Shown here: one piece after another, positions 31,196-41,113 of the stretch
Layout of the letters: the number at the start of each line of letters is the position of its first letter
How positions within the stretch are numbered: position 1 is the first letter of the stretch
Assembly (NCBI GenBank): GCA_948466265.1
Contig: CAOJZU010000011.1
Location: forward strand, 1-54,974
Length of the DNA stretch: 54,974 nt
DNA from: an uncultured Clostridium sp.
GTDB lineage: Bacteria > Bacillota_A > Clostridia > TANB77 > CAG-508
Reading direction: 5' to 3'
The notes under the pieces: model-generated
Seen by the model: only the letters and a program-made list of their open reading frames with translations
The model's database searches: none
What the model was told of the DNA's origin: nothing
Made by a program: the position numbers and the translations under genes

Positions 31196-32948
31196 TTATA
31201 CAGTTAGATTTTCGTAATATGCATTATATAGTTTATTATAGTATCCTCCTATATTCTGCATAAGTTCATTATGATTTCCTTGCTCTATAATTTCTCCATT
31301 ATTTAAGACTATAATTTTATCTACATTAATGATTGTTGACAATCTATGTGCAATAAATATTGATGTCTTTTTCTTTGAGATTTTATCTATTGATTCCTGT
31401 ATTATTTCTTCTGTTTTTGTATCTATGTTAGCTGTTGCCTCATCTAGTATAAATATTGATGGGTTATGTGCAAATATCCTTGCAAAAGCAATTAATTGCT
31501 TTTGCCCTGCTGAAAATGAGCTTCCTCTTTCGCTTGCAATTTCTTCTATTCCATTTGGAAGTAATTTTATGAATTCTTCTGCTTTAGCAAGTTCTATTGT
31601 CTCATTTATCGCTTCATTTGATAAACTTTCACTAAGTTCAATATTCTTTTTTATTGTGTTTGCAAATATAAACGGATCTTGCAAAACAATTCCTACTTCA
31701 TTTCTTAAGTATCTTAAATTTATATTTTTTATATTTATTCCATCAAGCAGAATTTCTCCTTTTTGTATTTCATAAAAACGATTTATAAGATTTATTATTG
31801 TTGTTTTTCCGAGAACCTGTTCTTCCAACTAATGCTATATTTTGTCCTGGTTCTATAGTAAAACTTATGTCTTTTAAAACCCAATCTTCCCCTTCGTATG
31901 CAAACCACACATTTTTAAATTCAATTTTACCTTTGATTTTATCTGGTTTTATTCCTTCTTCAAGATTTTCTAAGTTCTCTTTTTGTTCCAAAATATCATA
32001 AATTTTATTTATAGAAACTAATGCTTCTTGTATTGTTTCAAAATTTTCTACTACTCTTTCTATTGGGTCAAAAATTTCTTTTAAATATGTTGTAAATATG
32101 TAAATTATTCCGAACACCTAAATTAATTCCAAATAAATGATTTACACATACCCATACAATTATTGAAATACCTAGATTTTTAAATAAATACATGAACGCA
32201 ACTAAAAAACCTTCTATATACGCAGTAGGTATTCTTGATTTATAAAATGCTTTACAATAATTTTCACATTCTTTATTTTTTTCATATTGCCTATTAAATA
32301 TCTTTATAATCTTAACTCCATATATTGATTCTGATAAAAATATATTTAATCTTGTTTTTGCTCTTTTTGAAGCTTCCTGAACTTTTTTACTTATTTTAGT
32401 AATTACAAAAGATGTTATAACCACAAGTGGGATAATTACAAAACATATAAGCGATAGTTTTACTTCAAGTGCTATCATCATCCATGCAAATGCTATAATC
32501 ATAACAATATCTTTAACCAAAGTTGTTACTACATCTTTAAATGCTGTTGTAATATCTTCTACATCACTTGTAATTCTTACAAATAAACTCCCAGATGGTG
32601 TTTTATCATGAAATTTAATATTTGCATATTGTATATATTTATATAGTTTATTTCTAATACGATAAACTATATCTTCTCCGGACCATGGTAGTTGCTGTAT
32701 TAATAATAAAATCTATAATGTTTCCGAACTAATACAATTCCAATATAAGTAGCACCTATCATTCCTATTGTAACAGCACCATTTTCCCATATACCTACAC
32801 TTAAATAATTATCAATAACAACTTTTATTAAATATGGTTTTGTAACTTCTCCTATATTAATTATTATTGCTAGAATAGATATAATTATTATTGCCTTCTT
32901 CTGTGGCTTTAACATTTTGCATACTCTACTTAATGTTTTGTCTTTCAT
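31196..32948 (-). CDS. ABC exporter subunit, fused membrane and ATPase domains (4 shift sites)
   Basis: Six-helix membrane domain plus nucleotide-binding domain. Steps at CGG 32724 (GTT CGGA), 32678 (GTC CGGA), 32110 (GTT CGGA) and 31809 (TCT CGGA). The last is inside Walker A: VGRTGSGKTTIINL. Signature appears as SFSAGQKQLIAFARI and Walker B as IFILDEATANID. 582 residues. Paired with the next gene, which suggests a heterodimeric multidrug or peptide exporter. Substrate unknown. Confidence 0.93.
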
Positions 32949-33006
32949 TTTCTCACCCCTTTTAACTAAATTATCTGCTTAAAAAATAAACGATACAGTT
33001 TATTTT

Positions 33007-34753
33007 TTAAGCTAATAAAGAGCATTCTGCCTTCTTAGATTGCTGTCCGTAAAAATCATTATAAATTCCGATTATTTCTAATTAACTCTTCATGTGTTCC
33101 ACGTTCTACTACATTTCCATTATCTAATACAATTATAGTATCACTATTTTTGACATCTGAAACTTTATTTGAAATTATTATACATGTTCTTTCTTTTGCA
33201 AGCTCTTTAATATTCTCTAAAAGTTTTCCTGAGGTTCTATTGTCTAAGGCCGAAAACGTATCATCAAATATAAGTATACTGCTATTTTTTAAAAATGCTC
33301 TAGAAATTGCAATTCTTTGTTTCTGTCCACCAGATAAGTCTCCTCCTCTTTCACTAATTATAGTGTCAATACCGATTTGGCATATCTGCAATATCGTCGT
33401 AAACAATAGCCTTTTTTGTACTTTCTGTTATATCTTCCTTTGCATATTCATCCTTAAATAAATTAATATTATTTTTTATTGTAGAAGAAAACAAGAAATT
33501 GTCTTGTGCTATATAGCAAATATTATTTCTTATTTCATCTATTGGTATTTCATTAATATCTTTTTCGTCAATAAATATCTTACCATTTGGTACTGCATAT
33601 AATCTTGTAAGTAGGTTCATAAGTGTTGTCTTTCCACTTCCAATAGTTCCAATTATACCTAGTGTTTCTCCCTTTTTTATGTCTAGATTTATATTTTTAA
33701 GCGCTTCACAATTTGTATTTTGATATGTAAAACTTAAGTTCTTTATTTGTATATTTCCTTTTAGTTTTTCTTTTATAGTTTGTTTTTCATTTATTATTTC
33801 TGGCTCTAATTCATAGAAACTTTTAAGTCTTTCATAAGAAATAGCAGCTCTTTTAAATCTTGAAATTATTGCTGGAAGCCATGTTATTGGGTTTAAAAAT
33901 AGTGCAATATATCCATTAAATGCAACTAAATCACCTACTGTAATACTTCCGCTCTATTACTAATTTTGAGCCATAAATAAGTGCTATTCCGATAGCATAA
34001 GCCAAAACATATATTTAAACTCATTTTAAGTAAATTTGAATATACATCAACAACATTATTACTACTACGTACTCTTGTATTTTTTCTAATAAAATCTTTT
34101 AGCTGCTTTCCTTCGCACGAATATGCCTTTGTTGTTCTTATGCTATCTGTGCTTTCTTGTATATATTCAGACATTTCAGTAAATACTTCTTGAGATTTCT
34201 TAAAAGTTATTTCAATATATTTTTTGATTTTTATTGTTGCATATAGTCCTATCAAAAGCGGTATTAAAATAGCTAGTGTTAGATATAAATTTACTCCATT
34301 TATCATTTGAAAAATTGCTATAGCTGATAAAAATAACGTCCTTGTACCATGAGATATAATTCTATAATATCCTGCTCTTATCTCGTTTATATCTTTTACA
34401 AAATAAGACATTATTTCCCCATTTTTAATATTTTGTATGTCTTTTAGTTTTAATTTTAAAAATTTTTTAAAGACTGCGACTTTTAATTGTCTTTCAAAAT
34501 CTCTAACATTGTATGCTTCTAATCTTTTCCAGATAATTCTATTAACTAAATAAACTATACATACTCCAAGCAAGTAGTATGTATAGTTCATAATAATTTG
34601 TTTGTTTTCCTCTATATTATACAATAAGTCAATAATATTCCCTATTATTTTAGGTGCACATGTAAGTATATATGAATTGAATATTAAAGAAAGGATCATT
34701 GCAAGAAGACCCCATTTTAGTTTTTTAATTATGTCTACAATAACCTTTTTCAT
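33007..34753 (-). CDS. ABC exporter subunit, partner of the previous gene (4 shift sites)
   Basis: 580 residues; steps at CGG 33989 (TAT CGGA, LCYGIALIYG), 33949 (GAG CGGA, VIEGSITVGD), 33372 (AAT CGGT, MPNGIDTIISERGG) and 33068 (AAT CGGA, NNGIYNDFYGQQS). Walker A GTIGSGKTTL, signature DLSGGQKQRIAIS. Walker B reads ILIFDDTFSALD, with aspartate in place of the catalytic glutamate, as in the degenerate subunit of heterodimeric exporters. Confidence 0.93.
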
Positions 34754-34788
34754 AATATTTTTCCTATGTATATTCCCCTTAATTTTAT

Positions 34789-34932
34789 CTATAATCTGTT
34801 TTCTATTTCGTTATATAGTAAATCTGTATTAAATCCTAAAGTCTCTCTGTTTTCCATATAGTTTTGCTTTGTTTGTCTTTCAATATTCATTAGTTCTATC
34901 TCGTCTTGAAATTTCATTTCATCAAATTCCAT
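34789..34932 (-). CDS. Short charged protein ahead of the ABC genes
   Basis: 47 codons, MEFDEMKFQDEIELMNIERQ and so on, with GGAGG seven bases before the ATG. 35 bp upstream of the ABC exporter start and probably co-transcribed. Acidic, helical, no membrane segment; could be a small regulator or peptide precursor. No family recognised. Confidence 0.55.
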   Translation of the reverse strand: MEFDEMKFQDEIELMNIERQTKQNYMENRETLGFNTDLLYNEIENRL

Positions 34933-35023
34933 AACTACCTCCAAAAAACTAATTTTATGGAAATATTATATACTTTTTTTCTATCTTTTGCAAGTAGTAT
35001 ATTAGAAGTTTTTTTATGCAAAA

Positions 35024-35046
35024 AAGAAGCGAAAAAATCGCTTCTT
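35024..35046 (-). terminator. Terminator after the second XRE regulator
   Basis: AAGAAGCGA / TCGCTTCTT stem with flanking A- and T-runs, about 45 bp past the XRE stop. Confidence 0.65.
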
Positions 35047-35092
35047 CTTGCATACTTCTTTTAGGTTACAGTTCCTGACTCTCATCTAGTAT

Positions 35093-35719
35093 TTAGTTGC
35101 CAATCAATTCGTCTTCTTTTACCTTTAACACTTTTGCAATACTTGTTAACATCTTAGTCGAAGGGATTCTCTCGTTTCGGATATATCTAGCCATAGTTCC
35201 TTCATGCACTCCTATTTCAGTAGCTAATCCCCTAATAGTAAAACCTTTCTCTGCAGCACCTCTTGCTATTTTACCACCTGTAGTTTCGTCCATTAATTTC
35301 TTATATGCATAAGAATCTTCTGGGCAAAGCTCTTCCGGCTTCACATCCAGCACTCTGGCAATTTTAAAAAGATTATACAAGCTAATTTCTCTCCTATTGA
35401 GCGTAATATCTTTTATAGCTGTCCAAGATAGTCCTGTTAAATTTTTTAAGTCTTGCTTATTTAAGCATTTTCTTGCACATGCCTTATAAATTCTTCCGCC
35501 AACAGTATCATTAAGTTCATTCCACTCACTGGGCATAAGTACTTCTGGCTTAACATGTAAAGCTTTTGCTATTTTGCATAGTGTTGAAAATTTAGGTTTT
35601 CTATTGTCTGTAATCACTCTTACTATTTCATTTTCAGACAAACCTGACTTGATTGCAATATCTAGCTCCGTCATTCCCCGCTCTTGATAAATCTCTCTAA
35701 TCTTCTCTCCTATTGTCAT
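35093..35719 (-). CDS. XRE-family regulator with three HTH units and a triplet CGG
   Basis: 208 residues arranged as three helix-turn-helix repeats (around residues 1-60, 70-125 and 140-205). CGG at 35678 is codon 14 (YQERGMTE) and must be a triplet, because shifting gives GGG GAA TGA. The first XRE gene also has its CGG at codon 14. Uses CCG, GCG and GTC more than neighbours, which fits acquisition. Confidence 0.7.
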   Translation of the reverse strand: MTIGEKIREIYQERGMTELDIAIKSGLSENEIVRVITDNRKPKFSTLCKIAKALHVKPEVLMPSEWNELNDTVGGRIYKACARKCLNKQDLKNLTGLSWTAIKDITLNRREISLYNLFKIARVLDVKPEELCPEDSYAYKKLMDETTGGKIARGAAEKGFTIRGLATEIGVHEGTMARYIRNERIPSTKMLTSIAKVLKVKEDELIGN

Positions 35720-35825
35720 CTATCAATTTTCCCTCCTTAAAGTTTTTTACTTTTACTAAATTGCAATTAGAGATATTATATCATTAATTTATGTAAATTG
35801 CAAATATGTACTACAAACCATTTAT

Positions 35826-36546
35826 TTATCCTGTTTTACTTAAAATCTCTTTCTTCATCTTATTTATAATCTTCTTTTCTAATCTCGATATGTAACTTTG
35901 CGATATACCAAGCATGTCTGCAACTTCCTTTTGTGTTTTCTCTTCTCCTTTCCTAAAGCCAAATCTAAGCTCCATTATATCTTTCTCTCTTGGATTTAGT
36001 TTTTCAAGCGAAGATTTTAGGAGTGATTTGTCTACTTCATCTTCAATTCTCCTAGATGTTACATCATTATCCGTTCCGAAGTATGTCTGAGAGTAATAAT
36101 TCATTTCCATCTCCATCTTGATTTAGTGGTTCATCAATAGAGACTTCTCCCCTTATCTTATTACTCCTTCTTAGATACATCAGTATCTCATTTTCTATGC
36201 ACCTAGATGCATATGTTGCAAGTTTTATCTTTTTATCTAGGTTAAATGTGTTTATTGCTTTCATTAAACCTATTGTCCCAATTGAAATCAAATCTTCTAT
36301 TCCAATTCCTGTATTTTCGAATTTTTTTGCAATATACACTACTAATCTTAAGTTTCTCTCAACTAAAGTCTGTCTTGCATCCATATCTTTTAAAGCAAGT
36401 CTCTTTAAAACTTCCTCTTCTTCTTTAGGTTCAAGTGGCGGTGGAAGTGTTTGACTTCCTGCAATATAAAATATGTTATCTATGTCATGATTTTCTTTTT
36501 GAATGTATTTTAAATATAAGTTATTTAAAATTTTAAGTAAGTTCAT
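35826..36546 (-). CDS. sigE: RNA polymerase sigma-E factor (1 shift site)
   Basis: Mother-cell sporulation sigma factor with pro-sequence. Region 2 [19 protein letters not shown], then [14 protein letters not shown], region 4 [16 protein letters not shown]. The step at CGG 36076 (CTT CGGA) gives [20 protein letters not shown]. 239 residues. Overlaps the spoIIGA stop by 4 bp. Confidence 0.95.
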
Positions 36547-37454
36547 TTTAAAATTTCCCTCCTTTCCAATAAATCTAAACCAGTTAACCCTGAATAATTA
36601 CCATTTTTTGAGATTTTTTTGTTATATATTCCAATTATTACATTACTATCTTCTATAGCTGTTTCATCAAATCTTATTGTTACACTGTCTGGTTTAAAAC
36701 CTACTAGCATACCATTTTGCTTTCCAAGTGAAGAAAATGGTATGAGTCTAAATCTTGAAATATAGTCTTCTCCAATTTCATCTATCAAATTAATATTTGA
36801 GCCTTCTAATATTTCTTCTAGTTTATCTAAAATATTAATTTCTATTATTTCTCCTAAGGCTTCCTTTTCAGCAACAATAACAGGTGTTTTTGTTATCGGA
36901 TCTTTAAGTAGGTTTCCTGTATCTATCATTGCTTTAATTTTTGATATATTTCCCCTATATCCTATTTCTATTTCACAAAACATATCATTTTTACTAAGTC
37001 TATTTTTTATTATTTTAAATGCAATACTTACAAGTGTGAATCCAACTATTCCACCCAAAAAAGCTATTTTTATCGGATAAGTTCCTGTTAAAAAACCATT
37101 TTTGTAAAGTATTTCTCCGAGGTTTTATATAGTATAGTAAGAAAAATGCACAGCCTCCAAAAACAAATGATGTGAGATAAAATATTGTAATATACTTAAA
37201 AAGTAATTTTAAATTTTTGGGAGTGAATGCTACATATACCATCGTAATGGATAATATAATTTTTGATACTAAATTTAAATATATATAACTATTTGTTAAG
37301 TATGTACCGTATACTATAAGCCCCTCCGAGTGCACTTGATAAGAATATTTTTAAAAATTTACATTTTGTTTTAGTTACAACTCCTGTACCGATAAAGGAT
37401 GATTGCATTCATGCATATATTTTCTAAGAAGACTACATCCAAATATATAGTCAT
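36543..37454 (-). CDS. spoIIGA: Sporulation sigma-E processing protease SpoIIGA (3 shift sites)
   Basis: Membrane aspartic protease that cleaves pro-sigma-E. Five-helix N-terminal domain, then the protease domain with [15 protein letters not shown] (DTG active site). Steps at CGG 37389 (TAT CGGT, ILYGTGVVTK), 37307 (ATA CGGT, GGAYSIGTYLTN) and 37117 ([19 protein letters not shown]). 302 residues. The start ATG at 37454 begins [11 protein letters not shown]. Confidence 0.93.
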
Positions 37455-37487
37455 GTGCCTTCACATCACCTCTTTTCCTTACATACT

Positions 37488-37520
37488 ATTATAGTTCGTC
37501 TTCTCTTCAAACATTGTCAA
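37488..37520 (-). promoter_or_regulatory. spoIIG promoter with unusually long spacer
   Basis: Minus strand TTGACA (37515-37520) and TATAAT (37488-37493) are 21 bp apart. Bacillus spoIIG is the classic sigma-A promoter with an over-long spacer that needs Spo0A; an AGACGAA sequence in the spacer resembles an imperfect 0A box. Confidence 0.65.
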
Positions 37521-37641
37521 ATCTTAGTGTAGAAAAAAAGAAATAATCTTTATTTTTTGATTATTTCACTTTTTATTAGAGTATTTTTTATGTTTTTTAC
37601 TAAATCTTATGTAGAATTATCGCTGAATTTTATGTTTTTGC

Positions 37642-37670
37642 TTGCACTATTTTTTTTTTCAATATATAAT
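37642..37670 (+). promoter_or_regulatory. Promoter of the tetR gene
   Basis: TTGCAC (37642-37647), 17 bp, TATAAT (37665-37670), followed by a leader of about 170 bases before the tetR ATG. Confidence 0.65.
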
Positions 37671-37687
37671 TAAGAAAATGGACTAAC

Positions 37688-37820
37688 AGTTTCTAAGTAG
37701 CAAAGCTACAAGAAACTTAGCTATGCATAAGTTATCTGTAATCAGCAAAGCTTCAACAGCTAACTTAACGTTCGTATAACTAATTTCTACGTCAATTGCA
37801 TATTAAAATATGCAATTGAC
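37688..37820 (+). ncRNA. Structured 5' leader of tetR
   Basis: Hairpin 37688-37717 (AGTTTCT/AGAAACT enclosing GTAGC/GCTAC). A possible TAAGTTA/TAACTTA pairing lies in the middle. A perfect 14-bp inverted repeat is at 37791-37804/37807-37820 (GTCAATTGCATATT). The last lies 16 bases before the ribosome site. It could be the TetR operator, an attenuator or an unknown RNA element; no known riboswitch was recognised. Confidence 0.45.
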
Positions 37821-37848
37821 TAGAACTTAGAAAAAAATGGAGGCCTTA

Positions 37849-38427
37849 ATGAATAGAACTAAACGTAAAATATTTGAAATTTCTATGAATTTATTTGCAA
37901 CTAAAGGTTATGACGCAACAAGTATTGAGGAAATAACCTCTGTTGTCGGTGTTGCAAAAGGCACTTTATATTATCATTTTTCAAGTAAAGAAGAAATTTT
38001 TAACTTTCTTATTGAAGAGGGTATGAAGTTACTTCAAAATAGTATGTCTATAAAAGTTGTATCATGTGATAATTTACTTGATAAACTTAAGGCAATTTTA
38101 CTTATACAAATAAAAGTCATGGTAAAGTACCAAGACTTTATGACTATTGTTCTTAGTGAAACTTTAGGTAATGAATCTAGAAATTTAACTTGTAGAAAAT
38201 ATGTTTTTGAATATATTGATATGTTAGAAAATATTATTAGTGAAAGTATAGCCTTAGGTGAATCCAATATAAAACATTTAGGCAATCCCTCTACTGTTGC
38301 AACTAGTTTGTTTGGAACAACTTATTCTATCTTACTAAATAAAATCAAGTCTAATGAAGACATGGATATTAAATCTTTATATAAAGAGTATTATAAAATT
38401 ATTTTTTCAAAGTATGAGGAAAATTAA
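37849..38427 (+). CDS. TetR-family transcriptional regulator
   Basis: 192 residues from the ATG at 37849, five bases after GGAGG (an ATG at 37837 overlaps that site). N-terminal [23 protein letters not shown] followed by [16 protein letters not shown]. Ligand domain not assignable. No in-frame CGG (GTC GGT at 37943 is out of phase). Converges on rnhB with a 4-bp overlap; target genes not evident. Confidence 0.9.
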   Translation: MNRTKRKIFEISMNLFATKGYDATSIEEITSVVGVAKGTLYYHFSSKEEIFNFLIEEGMKLLQNSMSIKVVSCDNLLDKLKAILLIQIKVMVKYQDFMTIVLSETLGNESRNLTCRKYVFEYIDMLENIISESIALGESNIKHLGNPSTVATSLFGTTYSILLNKIKSNEDMDIKSLYKEYYKIIFSKYEEN

Positions 38428-39056
38428 ACAAATTTCTTTGTAAAACTTCTTCTATGTATTTCACAAAGTCCATATTTTTTTATTGCTGAAATATGTTCAG
38501 CTGTGCCATATCCTTTATGTTTTGCAAATCCATATTCAGGATATATTTCATCATATTTTAGCATTATTCTATCCCTAGTAACTTTTGCAATAATTGAAGC
38601 TGCTGCAATAGAATAGCTTTTGCTATCCCCTTTTATTATAGATTTATATGGTATTCCGAACTGTATCTATTCCATGTAAAGCATCTACCAAAATTACATC
38701 AGGTCTTATTTTAAGTTCTTTTAGGGACATAGTTAGCCCTTTTTTTGTTGCTTCTAATATATTGATATCATCTATTTCATTTTCATTTATAATACCGAAC
38801 TCCATAACTGCAAGCATTCTTTACTATTTCTTCGTATACCTTTTCTCTTTTCTTTTCTGAAACTTTTTTTGAGTCATTTACTCCGCTCTATCATAGATTC
38901 CTTTGGAAGAATTACACTTGCAACAACAACAGGGCCAGCTAGTGGCCCTCTTCCTGCTTCATCTATCCCGCATATGTATTCTGCTCTTGATACATCATAC
39001 ATTTCGTTATCTATTTCTTTTAATTTTGTTAATCTATCTATTTCTTTGTCTGTCAT
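38424..39056 (-). CDS. rnhB: Ribonuclease HII (3 shift sites)
   Basis: Removes RNA from RNA-DNA hybrids. [15 protein letters not shown] carries the first catalytic D and [10 protein letters not shown] the next D. Steps at CGG 38883 ([24 protein letters not shown]), 38795 ([20 protein letters not shown]) and 38656 ([22 protein letters not shown]). 209 residues with C-terminal IHRRSF. Confidence 0.94.
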
Positions 39057-39066
39057 AATTTTAACC

Positions 39067-39495
39067 CTATTCGTTTGAATATGCTTTTATCTGAGATAAT
39101 TTATAAAAAACTTGTCCATCATTTTCAACGCCCTTTGCATATGCAACATCATTTCCTTCATAATTAACATAGTAACCGTCAGATGCCTTTGCATCTTTTA
39201 TTCCCATATCGTTTAAATCCCCTTGGCTTAATTTATACCAACCTGCATAATCCCCACTTTCTTGCTTTTCACCATAATATCCTTCTTCACCTAATTCGCC
39301 AATTGCATCTTTATTTGCTAAAAATTCAGCTTTAGTTTCAATTAAAAGTAGATATGTGTGTACATTTTGAAAATTTGCTGTTCCAGTTAAATTAATACTC
39401 ATTGATATTGATACATATGTAATTATTACAAGAATTATAATTGTGACAATTAACGAGATTAATGTGATACCATTTTCTTTTCTAATTTTTAACAT
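39067..39495 (-). CDS. Prepilin-like exported protein
   Basis: 142 residues from the ATG at 39495 (AGGGG upstream). Leader MLKIRKENG then [20 protein letters not shown], the class III prepilin pattern shared with the 7.3 kb gene. The mature part is acidic and tyrosine-rich. No in-frame CGG. 11 bp upstream of rnhB. Confidence 0.7.
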   Translation of the reverse strand: MLKIRKENGITLISLIVTIIILVIITYVSISMSINLTGTANFQNVHTYLLLIETKAEFLANKDAIGELGEEGYYGEKQESGDYAGWYKLSQGDLNDMGIKDAKASDGYYVNYEGNDVAYAKGVENDGQVFYKLSQIKAYSNE

Positions 39496-39620
39496 ATTTT
39501 TTCCCCTATCTTTATCAATATATAATATTATATCTAATATATTATTTTTTATCAAGATTTAGGTTGTTTTTTTTTTGATTTTTTTGTATAATTGTGTAAT
39601 AAAAAGGAAGGATATTGGTT

Positions 39621-40471
39621 TTGAAAACTTTAATTGTAAATGATAAATTTAATAATAGAAAATTGCTTAGTTTTTTAGAGTATGAGTTTTCAAGTGTCCC
39701 AAAAAGTATATTTTACAAAGCTCTTAGAAAAAAAGATATACGTGTAAATGATGTCAAAGTATCAGAAAATATTGTTTTACATTCAGAGGATGAAGTCAAA
39801 TTATATATTCTAGATAAGTATCTTGAGTCATCATATAAAAATTTTAATATTGTATATGATGATGAAAATATTTTAGTTATAAATAAAGAAAAGGGAATTG
39901 AAGTAACTGGTAAAGATTCTCTTTCAGAATTATTAGCTTTAAATCGGATATAAAACTTTCCCTTGCCATAGAATAGATAGAAATACCAGAGGCTTAGTAA
40001 TTTTTGCCAAATCTGAAGAGGTACTTGAAATTTTACTTCAAAAATTTAAAGCACATGAAATTACAAAATATTATAAATGTAAAGTTTTTGGAATACCAGA
40101 TAAAAAACATGATATTTTACATGCATATTTATTTAAAGACAGCAAAAAATCTTTAGTAAAAATTAGTAACAAATTTCAAAAAGGTTATAAAAAAATTATT
40201 ACTGAATATAAAGTTGTAGAGGAAAATATAAATGAAAACATATCTGTTTTAGAAGTCATACTACATACTGGTCGTACACATCAAATACGTGCTCATTTAG
40301 CACATTTAGGATTTCCAATAATCGGAGACCGGAAAATACGGAAATTATAAAGTAAATAAAAAGTTTAAAGAAAACACTCAAGATTTATTTGCTTTTAAAA
40401 TTGTTTTTGATTTTACATCAGAAGCCTATCTTTTAAATTATTTAAAAGATAAAGAAATAACTGCTTCTTAA
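39621..40471 (+). CDS. RluA-family pseudouridine synthase (2 shift sites)
   Basis: S4-like N-terminal domain and catalytic domain with CHRIDRNTRGLVIF (catalytic aspartate) and HTGRTHQIRAHLAHLG. Steps at CGG 39945 (AAT CGGA, LALNGYKTFPCHR) and 40330 (GAC CGGA, IIGDGKYGNYK). In IIGDGKYG the preceding ATC GGA and following TAC GGA do not shift, a tight phase control. 282 residues from a TTG start. Confidence 0.92.
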
Positions 40472-40487
40472 ATTTGAAGCAGTTATT
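40456..40487. terminator. Bidirectional terminator
   Basis: Perfect 12-bp arms AATAACTGCTTC (40456-40467) and GAAGCAGTTATT (40476-40487) at the end of rlu, facing the DUF1540 gene. Confidence 0.75.
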
Positions 40488-40493
40488 TCTTTA

Positions 40494-40670
40494 CTATTCT
40501 TCTCCGTCTTCTTGATATTCATAACTTCCGCACATTGATTCATCTGGTGTGCATGTTTCACAATCGTCTATTGGTTCTACTGTTATTTGATTTAATTTAC
40601 ATTCTTGTTTGTCACAATTATTAAATCTACAACTATTTACTGTACAATTAATTTTTTGTTGCTTATCCAT
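40494..40670 (-). CDS. DUF1540-like small cysteine-rich protein
   Basis: 58 residues, too short for many callers: MDKQQKINCTVNSCRFNN, then C-rich spacing ending DESMCGSYEYQEDGEE. Cysteine pattern suggests metal binding, as in DUF1540 proteins of spore formers. AGGAGG upstream. Contains TGC GGA and GAC GGA out of phase, with no shift. Confidence 0.75.
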   Translation of the reverse strand: MDKQQKINCTVNSCRFNNCDKQECKLNQITVEPIDDCETCTPDESMCGSYEYQEDGEE

Positions 40671-40864
40671 TTTGATACCTCCTATGCAAGTTTCGTATCA
40701 TTATTATTTACAAATTTTCTTAAAATTACACTGGATAAAAATGGATTTTTTAAAAAAAGTATTTTATTTTGTCAAATAATGTGATAAAATTATTTAAAAT
40801 TAAACTAAAAGATAAATATTTAATAATTTTAATCAAGCAATATCCGCTTGAAATGGAGGTTTTT

Positions 40865-41071
40865 ATGGAATTTAAAAAATGTGCACGTTGTGGTTCTTTT
40901 TTCGTAACAGATGGCGAAATTTGTCAAAATTGTGCTCCTAAAGATAGATTAGACATGGTTAAATTTAAAGATTACATAGAAAGCACTTCTGGTTCTCCTT
41001 CGGTAGATAGCATCTCAATAGATACTGGAATTAGTACAAAAAATGTAAGCAGATATTTAAGTCAAAATTAA
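40865..41071 (+). CDS. Small zinc-ribbon/HTH protein (YvyF/TIGR03826-like)
   Basis: 68 residues from the ATG at 40865 (GGAGG five bases upstream). CARCGSFFVTDGEICQNC is a CxxC...CxxC ribbon; the C-terminal half (SIDTGISTKNVSRYL) looks like a short helix-turn-helix. In Bacillus the related gene lies in a flagellar cluster; no such genes are here. Confidence 0.65.
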   Translation: MEFKKCARCGSFFVTDGEICQNCAPKDRLDMVKFKDYIESTSGSPSVDSISIDTGISTKNVSRYLSQN

Positions 41072-41078
41072 TAAATAA

Positions 41079-41105
41079 ACCCGTCATCAATTTATGTTGA
41101 CGGGT
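41079..41105. terminator. Terminator between the zinc-ribbon gene and murF
   Basis: ACCCGTCATCAA pairs with TTGACGGGT with one bulge; convergent genes on both sides. Confidence 0.7.
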
Positions 41106-41113
41106 CTATCCAT

